Shown here piece by piece: positions 22,846 through 32,665 of a stretch of 64,000 nt of DNA. The translations under genes and the position numbers were made by a program. How positions within the stretch are numbered: position 1 is the first letter of the stretch; each line of letters opens with the position of its first letter. This stretch comes from Gonatopus flavifemur (taxonomy: Eukaryota; Arthropoda; Insecta; Hymenoptera; Dryinidae): NCBI GenBank assembly GCA_018340375.1, contig JAFFJZ010000054.1:1178001-1242000 (forward strand), read 5' to 3'. The notes beneath the pieces were generated by a model. It did not search any database, had not been told where the DNA came from, and saw only the letters and a list, made by a program, of their open reading frames with translations.

Positions 22846-23723
22846 ATAAATTCAACAGGGGAACAAAATCTACCATACTAGGAGGATGAGAAGTCCTCAA
22901 TCTTGAAGGGAGCGATGAGGGGGCGAGGGGGGCGAGAATCTTGAATGAGGTGGGGCGGCTTGCGATAGCTCATTCGATGGGGATTTCCAGCCTGAATACA
23001 GCCGTTTTTTGTTTTTTGAAATCGTTCAATTTTTGACCACTTGAAGATTGTTCTGGGGGCAGTCAGAGCCGGTGTAGACCTTCCCAACTCCCCATCGGAT
23101 GAAGATCCTTGGATGTCTTTTTTCATCAAATGGGGGGGGGGGGCATGATGTATCATTCTAGGGAAGTGGACCCCCAAAAACAATCGGAAATGATGAATAA
23201 CAATGGATCCATCAACAAATGAAGACGAATAAGAAATGAGTGTAGAAGGATTGTACACATTGCGTAGCCCCTGACCAAAGTAAATTGTTGATAAACGTTA
23301 GGTAACAATCGGGATCATTGATGAGATGTGTCTTGAATTGTTGGTAGGGTTATCATCTTGAATCGGAATGCATTAGGAACAATTAACAAACATTCCTGAT
23401 TAGTTTTCATAACCTTTCACTCAGGAACACTTGGTATATCGCCATTCCAACTCAAGAAATCATTAGTAGACATGAGTGACCAATCGCGATAATTGATTAA
23501 TTGTGTCTGGAATTGTATCTTTCCATGGGAGTGAGAATTCATAACTCCTGATGGGGGCTATGGGATTTGTAGGGAAGACACAAATCTCGAATCAAATTGG
23601 GAGCTTGCGACACATCTGTGAATGGTGTTTTTTGAACCCGAATCCAACCGTCTTCGATTTCATGGAATCGGTCGATCCTCCACCGAGATATAGCAATTTC
23701 TACATTCCAGATGTGGTTTTCCT

Positions 23724-23957
23724 CTATTCCCAAATAATACTCATGTCTAGGTATCTGCCCGATCGCGGCAGATCTTCAACACTCTCCGTCTCCCGGTACC
23801 GTTCTACGGTCTTTGAAACTGTTGTTGCAGAAATACTCGGCTGACCCACTCTGAATTCAGCATTGAATGAGCCCGCAACTTCTCTGCATAAGCGTTCTCG
23901 ATCATCATATCCCTCCATCATTAGGATGGCAATCCTTTCTTGTTCCGAAAGAGACAT
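23724..23957 (-). pseudogene. Tc1/mariner-type transposase N-terminus only
   Basis: The 77-residue frame begins MSLSEQERIAILMMEGYDD and continues with EVAGSFNAEF, ISATTVSKTV and DLPRSGR. This is a helix-turn-helix DNA-binding region of the kind at the start of insect Tc1/mariner transposases (the RSGRP-type linker is visible). The catalytic domain is absent: the frame runs into repeat sequence, so this is an internally deleted, non-autonomous copy. It lies between the two long inverted repeats. Confidence 0.7.
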
Positions 23958-23974
23958 TGAAATAGATTTATGGA

Positions 23975-24430
23975 GGATTCAAAAAATAATCCAATTTATT
24001 CGAGGAATGTTCGAGAATATCCAAAATAAACAAAGTTATCCGGAAATGTTGGAGAATTATCGAAAATCTCGAAAATGAGCACAGTTATCCGAAAATATTT
24101 GAGAATTATCGAGAATGTTGACAATAATCGAAATTATCCGAAAATATTTGAGAATCATCGAGAATGTTGAAAATAATCAAAATTATCTGAAAATATTTGA
24201 GAATCATCGAGAATGTTGAAAATAATCAAAATTATCCGAAAATATTTGAGAATTATCGGAAATAAGCGAATTTATTCGTAAATGTTCGAGATTAATTAGG
24301 AATGTCGGGAGTAATCGAATTTGTCCGGGGATATTCAAAAATTGTCGAAAATATCGAAAATGTGCAAAGTCATCCGAAAATGATCAAGAATTGTCGAAAG
24401 TATCGTACAATGATGGGAAATGATCGAAAG
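23975..24430. repeat. Tandem repeat, 49-bp core unit
   Basis: Three clean 49-bp units of gagaatgttgaaaataatc / aaaattatccgaaaatattt occupy about 24,085-24,250. Decayed units around the word cgaaaatnntcgagaat extend to both sides. It lies inside the relic with 435-bp inverted repeats. Confidence 0.75.
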
Positions 24431-25299
24431 TAGCCAGAAATTGTGAGGAACACAAAAAAAATTAGGATTATGACTCGAATGAACAGGTGACAAAAACTTG
24501 TGGAAAATCCTGAATCAACAGTTTTAGAGACGTTTTTAGGTGAGTGCGGCGTGGAACGCTGGTATGAGAGAGTTGGAGGGGGAACTTTGGCTAGGGGGCT
24601 ACGTAATGTGTGCAATCCTTCTACACTCATTTCTTATGTATCTTGATTTGTTGATGGGGCCATTGTTATTCATTATTTCCGATTATGTTCGGGGATCCAC
24701 TTCCCTAGAATGATACATCATGCGCCCCCCCCCCCCATTTGATCAGAAAAGACATCCAAAGATCTTCATCCGATGGGGAGTTAGGGAGGTCTACACCGGC
24801 TCTGACTGCTCCCAGACCAATCCTCAAGTGGTCATAATTCGGCGGAAAATTGACCGATTTCAAAAAACAAAAAACGGCTGTATTTGGGCTGGAAATCCCT
24901 ATCGAATGAGCTATCGCAAGCCGCCTCACCTCATTCAAGATTTTCGCCCCCCTCGCCCCCTCATCGCTCCCTTCAAGATTGAGAACCTCTCACCTTTCTA
25001 GTATGGTAGATGCTGTTCCCCCGTTGAATTTGAAAACAAAATTATCACATTATCTCCCCCCGTTCAGGAGTTATCAGGGTGTACCCACGCTTTCGCACCA
25101 CCCTGTATAATATAATATGAGTTTAAATATGATTCTGAAAATGCCTGTACTTGGGATATTATATTGGGTGTGTGACTTGACTTTTGAATTTTTTTCACAA
25201 AAAATATTTCATATCATAAAATACATAAGCATCGGATCAATCCTCGGAATATTATATATTGTCTTCGATGATCCTGCGCCATCGATCAGGCAACATAGA

Positions 25300-25850
25300 A
25301 ATACCATCGCGGAAAAAACTTGCAGACTTTGAGGCGATACACTCATCGATGAATTTTCATACGTCGTCCAGAGCTTGTAAGCGGCTATCCTTCAAGGCAT
25401 GCTGTATGGACCGGGAGAGACGATAATCAGATGAAGAGAATCAGTGGGGGACAACTTCCCAGCCCAAGTTTAAATTGGTTTGCTGAGTCACGTAAGCAAC
25501 ATGAGGTCGAGCGTTATCATCGAGTAACATAACTTTTCGGCTCCCTTGCCCAGTCAATTGCCTCTTCTCCTCAAGGATGCCGAGCTATTTGTTTAATTGT
25601 CAGCTGTAGCATTCTGCAGTAACTGTTTGACCTGTGTCTAACAGTTCCTTATGCAGTACACCCTTCATATCCCACCAGATGCAGAGGAGAACCTTCGTCA
25701 AGTGGATACTTTGTTGGGGAGTGGATGTCGACAGTTGTCCGGGATCCACCCATGACTTTTTGCGTTTGTGATTTGCAAAAGGAATATATATCTTATCTTC
25801 CGTCACAATTCTCCACAAACAATTCTCCTTTTGGTACTTGACGAGCAACG
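25300..25850 (-). pseudogene. Mariner transposase fragment
   Basis: The minus strand reads [53 protein letters not shown] and a degraded SSDYRLSRS block. These are the mariner catalytic core. The first catalytic Asp position reads TEDKIYI in place of TGDEKWI. There are stops (for example after AECYS) and the N-terminus is missing. It matches the same lineage as the relic at 12.4-13.2 kb but is a separate copy. Confidence 0.8.
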
Positions 25851-25856
25851 AAAGGC

Positions 25857-26095
25857 ACCCCTGATAACAAAATCCAAAAGGAAACTATAGGAAACGATTG
25901 ATTTTGCAAAATATTGTATCGTTTTTTATCATGCCTATCGTAGTTGATTTTGGGACCGATAGGAATGCTATCGTTTTTAATGCGAATCTATCATACTTGG
26001 GTTCAATCGTTAGAAAACGATACGAAGTTTTTCGTTTTATATCGTATTATATGATCATACTCGTGACTTATATGACATTAACGATATGAAATTTA
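25857..26095. repeat. Probable fragment of an ATCGTTTT-rich MITE
   Basis: It starts CCCCTGATAACAAAATCC and contains gaaacgatt, tatcgttttt and ggaccgatagg. This composition resembles the MITE at 5,912-6,330. No right terminus could be matched. Confidence 0.35.
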
Positions 26096-26109
26096 ATACA
26101 CTTACTTGG

Positions 26110-26528
26110 GGAGTTTTTATCCCATGACCAGGTCAATTGTATCTTTGAATCCCTTGAATTCTAATTTATAACATTTATATATATAAGATTCAACATTTCA
26201 CACGTACTGCACACGAGAGAATGAGGCAGAAAAGTGATGCAAAAGGCAAAGTCAATTGTTGCCATTTTTTCAGAAATTGGATTTCTGAAAGATGTCTTAT
26301 AGATGATATTTTAAGAACTCCGTGCAATAGATTTTCCAGATATATTTCAGATATCTTATATAAGCATAAGATATCTCTCTGAAGATTTGTGATATAAATC
26401 TATAAGACATCTCTTAGACACATCTCAAAGGTTTCTTGCATCGGATACCTTATATTCATCTTCAAGATCTCAGGGTTGACTGGGGGCAAGCACGTGGATC
26501 GGGCCCTTCCCTGGTGGAAATGAAACAT
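26110..26528. other. No recognised gene
   Basis: AT-rich. Several short inverted words (gatgtcttatag with ctataagacatc, agatatctta) lie at 26,290-26,415. A CCCTGGTGG terminus-like word at 26,510 lies just outside the next MITE. Confidence 0.4.
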
Positions 26529-26669
26529 CCCTAGTAAAAATTCCATTAGAAATAGATAGAACCTCCATCTGCTTCTAATGGATTCAGTATGTGTTTCTTT
26601 CCAAACGGATGAAATTCCATTAGATACGGATAGGAATTCTGTCCGTTTATGATGAAATTTTTACTATGG
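26529..26669. mobile_element. 141-bp MITE, CCCTAGTAAAAATT ends
   Basis: CCCTAGTAAAAATTCCAT at the left pairs with ATGAAATTTTTACTATGG at the right, and AT flanks both ends (26,527-26,528 and 26,670-26,671). Internal ccattaga and gatacggatagg words are repeated. Confidence 0.65.
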
Positions 26670-26909
26670 ATATACATGAAACGCGGAGGAAGCGCATATG
26701 TAGCGAAAATGTTCCAATCCTCTCTTCCTGAAGTGCGTGATGCTCGCTTGCGGTGAAGTGTTAAAATCATACGTTCCATATGCGCTTCATAAGTTCTTGA
26801 TCCCGTTTCGCACGCGCTTCATGTGAAGTAATTGTAAGTTACATTAAGCGTTTGCGAATCATACCTATTTGAACTTCAAATAATATCTTCAAGCGGTTGA
26901 TCCCAACGA

Positions 26910-26992
26910 CGATTCATGGCTCAGTGGATAAAACCTTCGTCTGCCATAGTTAAAGTCATCGGTTCGATTCTCGCTATGAGGTGCAATTTTTT
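26910..26992 (+). repeat. tRNA-like sequence with pol III boxes (possible SINE head)
   Basis: TGGCTCAGTGGATA at about 26,917 resembles a tRNA box A and GGTTCGATTCTCG at about 26,961 resembles box B, with about 30 bases between them. A T7 run follows at about 26,986. The acceptor stem does not close, so a functional tRNA is unlikely. A tRNA-derived SINE or pseudogene fits better. Confidence 0.45.
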
Positions 26993-27048
26993 TATTCAGG
27001 TTTCACGAATTTTATACCCTTCCTTTGCTTCAATTCCCTCTTCACATA

Positions 27049-28333
27049 CAGGTTGGTTGAAAAGTTCCTGCACTCACCAAGAGATAGCACTGCTAGCTCG
27101 AAACTTTTTTTTTCTCAAGTTGGTATATCGGTCCTGAGAACACATGCAAAGTGACAAGTCATTCTGTCAATTCATTCTTTGTTTACAAGCCATTTGAAGT
27201 TTCATTGATTTTTTTTAATATGGAAAGAATTGAATGTCGTGCAGTCATTAGATTCTTTGTTCTGAAGGGTTTAAAAGCAAAGGAAATTTATGAACAATTG
27301 TTAGAAGTGTATAAGGAGTCCTCACCTTCAAAACGCACCGTTAAATTTTGGGCTGGTGAATTTAAACGTGGTCGTACTAGCCTTGAAGACGATCCACGCG
27401 AAGGACGACCAAAAACTGCAACCACAGCAGAAATCATTGAGCATGTACATAATATGGTTAGTGAAGATCCAAGTTTGACTAAGCGTGAAATTGCTAATGC
27501 CATAGGCATCTCAGACGAACGAGTACTCCATATTTTAAATGAAGACTTACGTATGAAAAAACTGTTTGGAAAGTTAGTGCCGCACACGTTAACAATTCAA
27601 CAAAAACTGGATCGAAAACAAATTTCTCAGCGTAATTTGGAGCGTTTTAAGCAGAATAAAACCGACTTCTCGCGTCGTTTTATAACTATGGATGAGACTT
27701 GGATCTACCACCATGATCCTAAATTGAAACAAGAACGTTTACAGTGGACTGAAGCTGGTTGTTCAGCTCCAAAGCAAGTGAAGTCACAACGATCAGCAAA
27801 GAAGGTTATGGCATCAGTTTTTTGGGATGCAAAAGGAATTTTGTTCATTGATTATCTTCAGAAAGGTAAAACAATCAACTCCGAATATTACTGCAGCCTT
27901 TTGGATCAGCTGGATGAAAAAATTCGTGAGAAAAGACCTGGTTTAGAGAAGAAAAAAATCATTTCTCATCAAGATAATGCACCTGCTCACAAAAGTGTTT
28001 TGACGATGGCTAAATCCAAAGAACTCAAGTACGAATTGCTTGAACATCCACCGTATTCGCCAGATTTGGCTCCTAGCGACTACTATCTCTTCAGAAATCT
28101 CAAACAATTCCTTCGTGGCAAGCATTTTTCGTCGAATGAAGAGGCCATAGCAGCCGTAGACGGTTATTTTGCAGAGCTTCCGGAAAACCATTATAAGGAT
28201 GGGATGAAATTATTGGAAGATCATTGGAACAAGTGTATTGAGTTTCTAGGAGATTATATTGAATAAAAAAATATATTTCGTAACAAAAACAGTATTCTTT
28301 CGTTTCGAGCGCAGAAACTTTTGAACCAACCTG
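27049..28333 (+). mobile_element. Complete mariner element, 1,285 bp
   Basis: The left terminus CAGGTTGGTTGAAAAGTTCC is matched by the right terminus, whose reverse complement reads CAGGTTGGTTCAAAAGTTTC. TA flanks both (27,047-27,048 and 28,334-28,335). The length is typical of mariners and one long transposase frame fills the element. Every requirement for an autonomous element is visible. Confidence 0.95.
27220..28266 (+). CDS. Intact mariner transposase (DD34D)
   Basis: A 348-residue cut-and-paste transposase, acting in the nucleus on the flanking inverted repeats and TA targets. I chose the ATG at 27,220 because it starts the family N-terminus (MERIECRAVIRFF) and gives the usual mariner length. 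The frame is open further upstream only through a GTG. Residues 1-110 hold two helix-turn-helix motifs, ending near the linker KLVPHTL, where the family consensus is WVPHEL. The catalytic triad is complete: Asp in ITMDETWIYHH, Asp in SHQDNAPAHKS and Asp in DLAPSDYYLF, with 34 residues between the last two. There are no stops or frameshifts. The VPHEL variation could affect dimerisation. Confidence 0.95.
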   Translation: MERIECRAVIRFFVLKGLKAKEIYEQLLEVYKESSPSKRTVKFWAGEFKRGRTSLEDDPREGRPKTATTAEIIEHVHNMVSEDPSLTKREIANAIGISDERVLHILNEDLRMKKLFGKLVPHTLTIQQKLDRKQISQRNLERFKQNKTDFSRRFITMDETWIYHHDPKLKQERLQWTEAGCSAPKQVKSQRSAKKVMASVFWDAKGILFIDYLQKGKTINSEYYCSLLDQLDEKIREKRPGLEKKKIISHQDNAPAHKSVLTMAKSKELKYELLEHPPYSPDLAPSDYYLFRNLKQFLRGKHFSSNEEAIAAVDGYFAELPENHYKDGMKLLEDHWNKCIEFLGDYIE

Positions 28334-28403
28334 TACTTTGTGTATTTCCCTCATTCAAGCTCCGTATACTTTCCAATAACGTTCCGGTTACCCTCAAACA
28401 TAC

Positions 28404-28891
28404 GGGTCGGTGCCGAATCAACGAAAAACCAAATCAACGAAAAAAAATTTACTAGCAGTATGAAGTTGTCATTTTGTTGCAGTATGAAATGAAATTAGTC
28501 ATAGATCATTGATTAAATTAAACGAAAATTCTTTATGTTAACCTATTCACTGCACCCGTTTATTACAGTAGACACGTAATTCATCATTCTGATAAAATTA
28601 TTAATGATCTTCCTAATCGATCGGTACAATCAAACTGTTTCAAACGTCTGTAGAGAACGAAAATCGGTTTGTTGTTATCATAAACATAACCATACCATAA
28701 TCATAAACATAACAAAGGGAAATTAAGTTTACCGTGGGGTTGTGTTGGCAAATCAATGTTTTTTACTTCTCGTTTAATTTAATCAATGATCTATGACTAA
28801 TTTCATTTCATACTGCAACAAAATGACAACTTCATGCTGCTAGTAAATTTTTTTTCGTTGATTTGGTTTTTCGTTGATTCGGCACCGACCC
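28404..28891. mobile_element. TCAACGAAAA palindromic MITE, copy 1 (8-bp duplication)
   Basis: A 488-bp palindrome. The left end GGGTCGGTGCCGAATCAACG and the right end CGTTGATTCGGCACCGACCC are perfect inverts. The flanks are the identical octamer AAACATAC (28,396-28,403 and 28,892-28,899). Subterminal AAATCAACGAAAAAAAAT is repeated in each arm. It has no coding capacity. An 8-bp duplication fits hAT-like or a few other superfamilies. Confidence 0.95.
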
Positions 28892-28899
28892 AAACATAC

Positions 28900-29253
28900 G
28901 TTTCTCTCATTATTCTTTCCCGCTTCAATTTTCACCAGGGTTGCCTCTCACAGAGTCGCAAGAACTAGGAGTCACTAGAACTATGATCTCGTGCAGTTAC
29001 GAGGGAACTGCAGAAAGAACATTTTTTGGTGGGACACTTGAGGAATTTTGCTCCAAATATGTTATTTCAATAGGGCGAAATGAGAATTTCATTTCCCTTG
29101 AATCATTATCCCACTTGAACTTTATTTCAGTTGAATTATTCATTTAATGGAAAGAATATAGTTGGTAGAACGATCTGGTATCCGCTCTACCACGGGACGC
29201 ATTTTTCCTCTATATACACAGCTCGTTGCCTTAAATATGCTCTTCGCTGCCAC
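28900..29253. other. No recognised gene
   Basis: A short frame at 28,941 has no recognisable features. Around 29,160-29,205 the minus strand reads gtggtagagcgg, reminiscent of a tRNA D-arm, but no box B is near. Confidence 0.35.
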
Positions 29254-29406
29254 GGTAAGGTAGCAAGTGCCCGAAAGGCCCTTTTACCCGAAAGAATATG
29301 ACTTGTAGATTTGAGAATAAAAACCAGGAGTTCCTAGCCCTCCTCAAATAGTCGCAGATTGTGCTGTTCTCGGGTAAATGGCTGTTCCGGCACTTGCTAC
29401 CTTACC
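29254..29406. mobile_element. 153-bp MITE, GGTAAGGTAGCAAGTGCC ends
   Basis: GGTAAGGTAGCAAGTGCC at the left pairs with GGCACTTGCTACCTTACC at the right, and inner cccgaa/tcgggtaa words also pair. The flanks are gctgccac and actgccac, an 8-bp target duplication with one mismatch. It is non-coding. Confidence 0.75.
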
Positions 29407-29589
29407 ACTGCCACAGCAATGCGTTGTAAATGACAGGCAGGTTCATAGGAAAACGATAATTTGTTCCTCAGTGTATTATCTGAGGAATAAACAATAACAA
29501 GAAAAGTATTGTTCCACAGTGGGAGGAATCATGAAAAAGCTGGACAAAAATAGAAGCCATGATTCTAAAAATGGGCAATTTCTTGCTCG
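29407..29589. other. Spacer
   Basis: No gene or repeat recognised, apart from a small ataatttgttcctc / gaggaataaacaat inverted word pair near 29,455-29,492. Confidence 0.3.
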
Positions 29590-30545
29590 AAAGCATTCCG
29601 GGTCGCTGACAACGAATTTGGAGTTATTTTTTCAAAAAACAGAATGGCAATCCCAATATGGTGAATGAATTACGTGAGAACTCATCCAATTGTGACCAAA
29701 ATTGATGTGGGTAAGTTTTCCAGGTCGCTGATAATGACTGAAGTTTCTCTGATATCAATTTCAGTCACAAATGTATGTTTTCACGTGAATTATCCGCCAT
29801 TTGGTGTTTTGAAAGAGTGTCTTCTGGGTCGTTGACAACGACTTCGGAGTTACTTTTTCAAAAAACAAAATGGCGAATGAATTTTGTGAAAACTCATTCA
29901 ATAGTGACGAAAATTGATATAGAAGAGTTTTTCAGGACGCCGAGAACGAATTCTGAGGTTCTGTTGCATACAACAGAATGGAGTATCCAATATGATGGAT
30001 GACTTTTGTAAAAATTCATTCAATTATGACTGAATCTCACATGGGAAGCGTTTTTGGTTCGCTGAAAACAAATTTGGAGTTATCGTAGCAAAAGATAACA
30101 TGGCGGATGCAATATGGCAGATGATTTTTGTAAAAATTCATTCAATTGTGAGGAAAATTGATATGGGAGAATTTTCTGGGTCAATGCGAACGAATTCCAA
30201 GTAATTCTTTGAGGAATAATATAGTGCAGATGACTTCACAAACGGCAAATAATACCCCACACTGCGCAGGCATATCCCAAACGAACTCCCGTTTTGTGAG
30301 TCCTGAAAGAATTCATAATGATGTCTTGATAATGCTTTGAGAATTCCTTCCAAATACCAGAGATTCATGAAGAACTCATTCTGAATACCTCCAAATTTGT
30401 TTTCAGCGACCTGAAAACCCTCCCATATCAATTCCAGTTTTGATTGAATGAGCTGTCACAAAAGTTATCCGTCATATTGGATCTCCATTTTGCTTTTTGG
30501 AAAAACGATTCAAAATTCGTTTTCAGTGACCCGAAAAACCTCTCA
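29590..30545. repeat. Degenerate 110-125-bp tandem repeats (AATATGGCGG family)
   Basis: About five forward units (starting near 29,596, 29,726, 29,826, 29,936 and 30,058) share gggtcgctgacaacgaattt, ggagttatttttnnaaaaaac, aatggcggat and attcattcaattgtga. Two units near 30,369-30,545 are inverted. The words match the much cleaner repeats at 43.8-44.7 and 48.2-48.9 kb, so this may be the eroded remnant of another copy of that foldback element, without a transposase. Confidence 0.6.
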
Positions 30546-31660
30546 GGAACAAATTGCGAGTTTTTAAAATAATAGCTCCTATTTTTTACCGGTTTTTTCG
30601 CGAGTTTTGCTATGCAATGACCTAACGGAAAAGCATGGAACAACCATTTGGAAGAAAAAGTGGTTGGTTTCTTTGCCAATTCTCAACACTTCGTCCTCAA
30701 TTTTGGAGAATACCGAATAACGCGTAAGTGATAATTTTTTTGAAAATTGATGGAGAATATTCTTCCATACATTTCGCCATTTCCGACAAGTGATTCACTC
30801 GACTGCAGATATATGAGAACATATTGAAACTAAATCCATGGTAGCTGGAATCATTCGGCTCACCTCCAGCAAAACCCTCCATTTCACAGAATTGAAATTG
30901 AACGCTCACAACAGTCCTCATCAGCATTCAAATGCAGCATGTTCTTCGAGCTGCGCTGAAAGACAGAGCAAAGTACTGCTTGAGAGGTATATTGAAGCTG
31001 ACCCAGGAAAGCACGTGCCAAAGATAGCGACTTTTGCTTCCCGGAAATCAATGCAAGCCTTCTCTTGAGAAATTCCCCTACCAAGCTGATCGGATGATTT
31101 CGATTTTTCTATTTTCGGCTAGCTTTTTCGCGATTTCTCCCACTGTTTATGTAAGAAGGTCAAAAGATCGGGGAAAAGGACTACACGGAGAGAAATTTGA
31201 TAGTTGAAAGTGGTGAAATACTTAGGTAATATCATCATCAAAATTGGTAAACTGAAACTATTGGAAATAGCTTGAAAATAAAATGATCACGATAGTAAAC
31301 CTCACTTTGTCAAAAATTTCAAAATTTCTTCAGGAAAACTAACAAAGGTAATATTGATGATTCCAGGCAGTGCTCATACTTTTTCTCATCAGCGATCGTA
31401 ATGTTTCTTCACACTTTATTCCAAGATTCTCGCAAGCAAGAGCTCTAAAAGTCGAAACAAAGGCAATAATTCATTCCTTGAAAAAAATTCAGGAACACGC
31501 GGGACCTTTTGATATTTGACCACCACCATGGTTATTTTGAGGATATCGTAAGTTGCAGTAGCCAAAGGTTGCGTTTTCAAGTAAATATTTTTTTAAATTT
31601 CCATTCCATTTTCAAAACACCAAGGTTTTGAGAATGATTGATAAAATTTCCCGATATTAT
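30546..31660. other. No recognised gene
   Basis: Short frames only. An isolated tacacggagagaaat motif near 31,180 resembles the end of the CACGGAG MITE at 13,661, but I find no partner. Confidence 0.4.
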
Positions 31661-31664
31661 ATGT

Positions 31665-32000
31665 TATTACCCAAGCAGCACAAGAAGTTCAAAGTATATA
31701 CGACATAGAAATGTTCGTAGAATGTACGAATGAGATACGAAGAATATATAATAAACGTTCATAGAATATTCGAATGAGACTGTTCTAAATATACTTAGGA
31801 TGTACATAGTACATCCGAAATGTACGATATTCTTTCAATCGACGTTCGATTGCCGTCCCGTCGTATATTCGATTGCATACGTTCGATGAATATGCATAGC
31901 ACGTATGAAACGGTCTCATTGGAATATGCATAGAACATATTTCGAATATTCGAAGAACGTTCATAGTATATTCTGATGCTACTTGTGTATAATTTCCAGT
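31665..32000. repeat. MITE-like segment rich in cgttcatagaatattcg
   Basis: It begins cccaagcagcacaagaag and ends atgctacttgtgt, weakly inverted termini. The interior has many related words built on acgttcatagtatattc and gaatattcgaa in both orientations. Related words recur near 55,595-55,640 and 63,090-63,180. Confidence 0.45.
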
Positions 32001-32130
32001 AATATTTACTATAGGGAAAATATTTCGATATAAAAATCAGGTTACTCTCCCAGGAACCTCGAATACAGGTGATTGGTTTTAGATTTCTGGCAAAATTCTG
32101 GTGCATTGATGAAAAAAAAGATTCTATTCA

Positions 32131-32177
32131 CTTAGATAGAGAGAAAAAGAGAGAGAGAGAGAGATAGATGGATAGAT
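32131..32177. repeat. (GA)n / (GATA)n microsatellite
   Basis: A run of ga dinucleotides passes into gatagatg units. The same gataga run continues after the MITE at 32,666-32,680. Together they form the simple-repeat 3' tail of the non-LTR element that follows on the minus strand. Confidence 0.75.
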
Positions 32178-32665
32178 GGGTCGGTGCCGAATCAACGATA
32201 AACCAAATCAACGAAAAAAAATTTACTAGCAGTATGAAGTTGTCATTTTGTTGCAGTATGAAATGAAATTAGTCATAGATCATTGATTAAATTAAACAAA
32301 AATTCTTTATGTTAACCTATTCACTGCACCCGTTTAATACAGTAGACACGTAATTCATCATTCTAATAAAATTATTAATGATCTTCCTAATCGATCGGTA
32401 CAATCAAACTGTTTCAAACGTCTGTAGAGAACGAAAATCGGTTTGTTGTTATCATAAACATAACCATACCATAATCATAAACATAACAAAGGGAAATTAA
32501 GTTTACCGTGGGGTTGTAGTAGCGAATCAATGTTTTTTACTTCTCGTTTAATTTAATCAATGATCTATGACTAATTTCATTTCATACTGCAACGAAATGA
32601 CAACTCCATGCTGCTAGTAAATTTTTTTTCGTTGATTTGGTTTTTCGTTGATTCGGCACCGACCC
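32178..32665. mobile_element. TCAACGAAAA palindromic MITE, copy 2 (8-bp duplication)
   Basis: 488 bp, same termini (GGGTCGGTGCC...GGCACCGACCC) and nearly identical interior as the copy at 28,404. The flanks are both GGATAGAT. It inserted into the GATA tail of the non-LTR element, so it is younger than that element. Confidence 0.9.

Larger units (their letters stand above)
22840..25105. mobile_element. Tc1/mariner-type relic with about 435-bp inverted repeats
   Basis: The arms 22,840-23,275 and 24,600-25,045 are reverse complements. Paired words include gtgtagaaggattg, gcttgcgatagctcattcga and a homopolymer G/C run next to catcaaatgg. The right arm continues to a terminus ending CACCACCCTG followed by TA at 25,106-25,107, a usual Tc1/mariner end. 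The left terminus is missing. A transposase N-terminus lies inside. The size of the inverted repeats is unusual for mariners. Confidence 0.65.

Noticed and set aside
29160..29205. Minus-strand tRNA-like word gtggtagagcgg
   Set aside because: No box B or acceptor stem pairing nearby.
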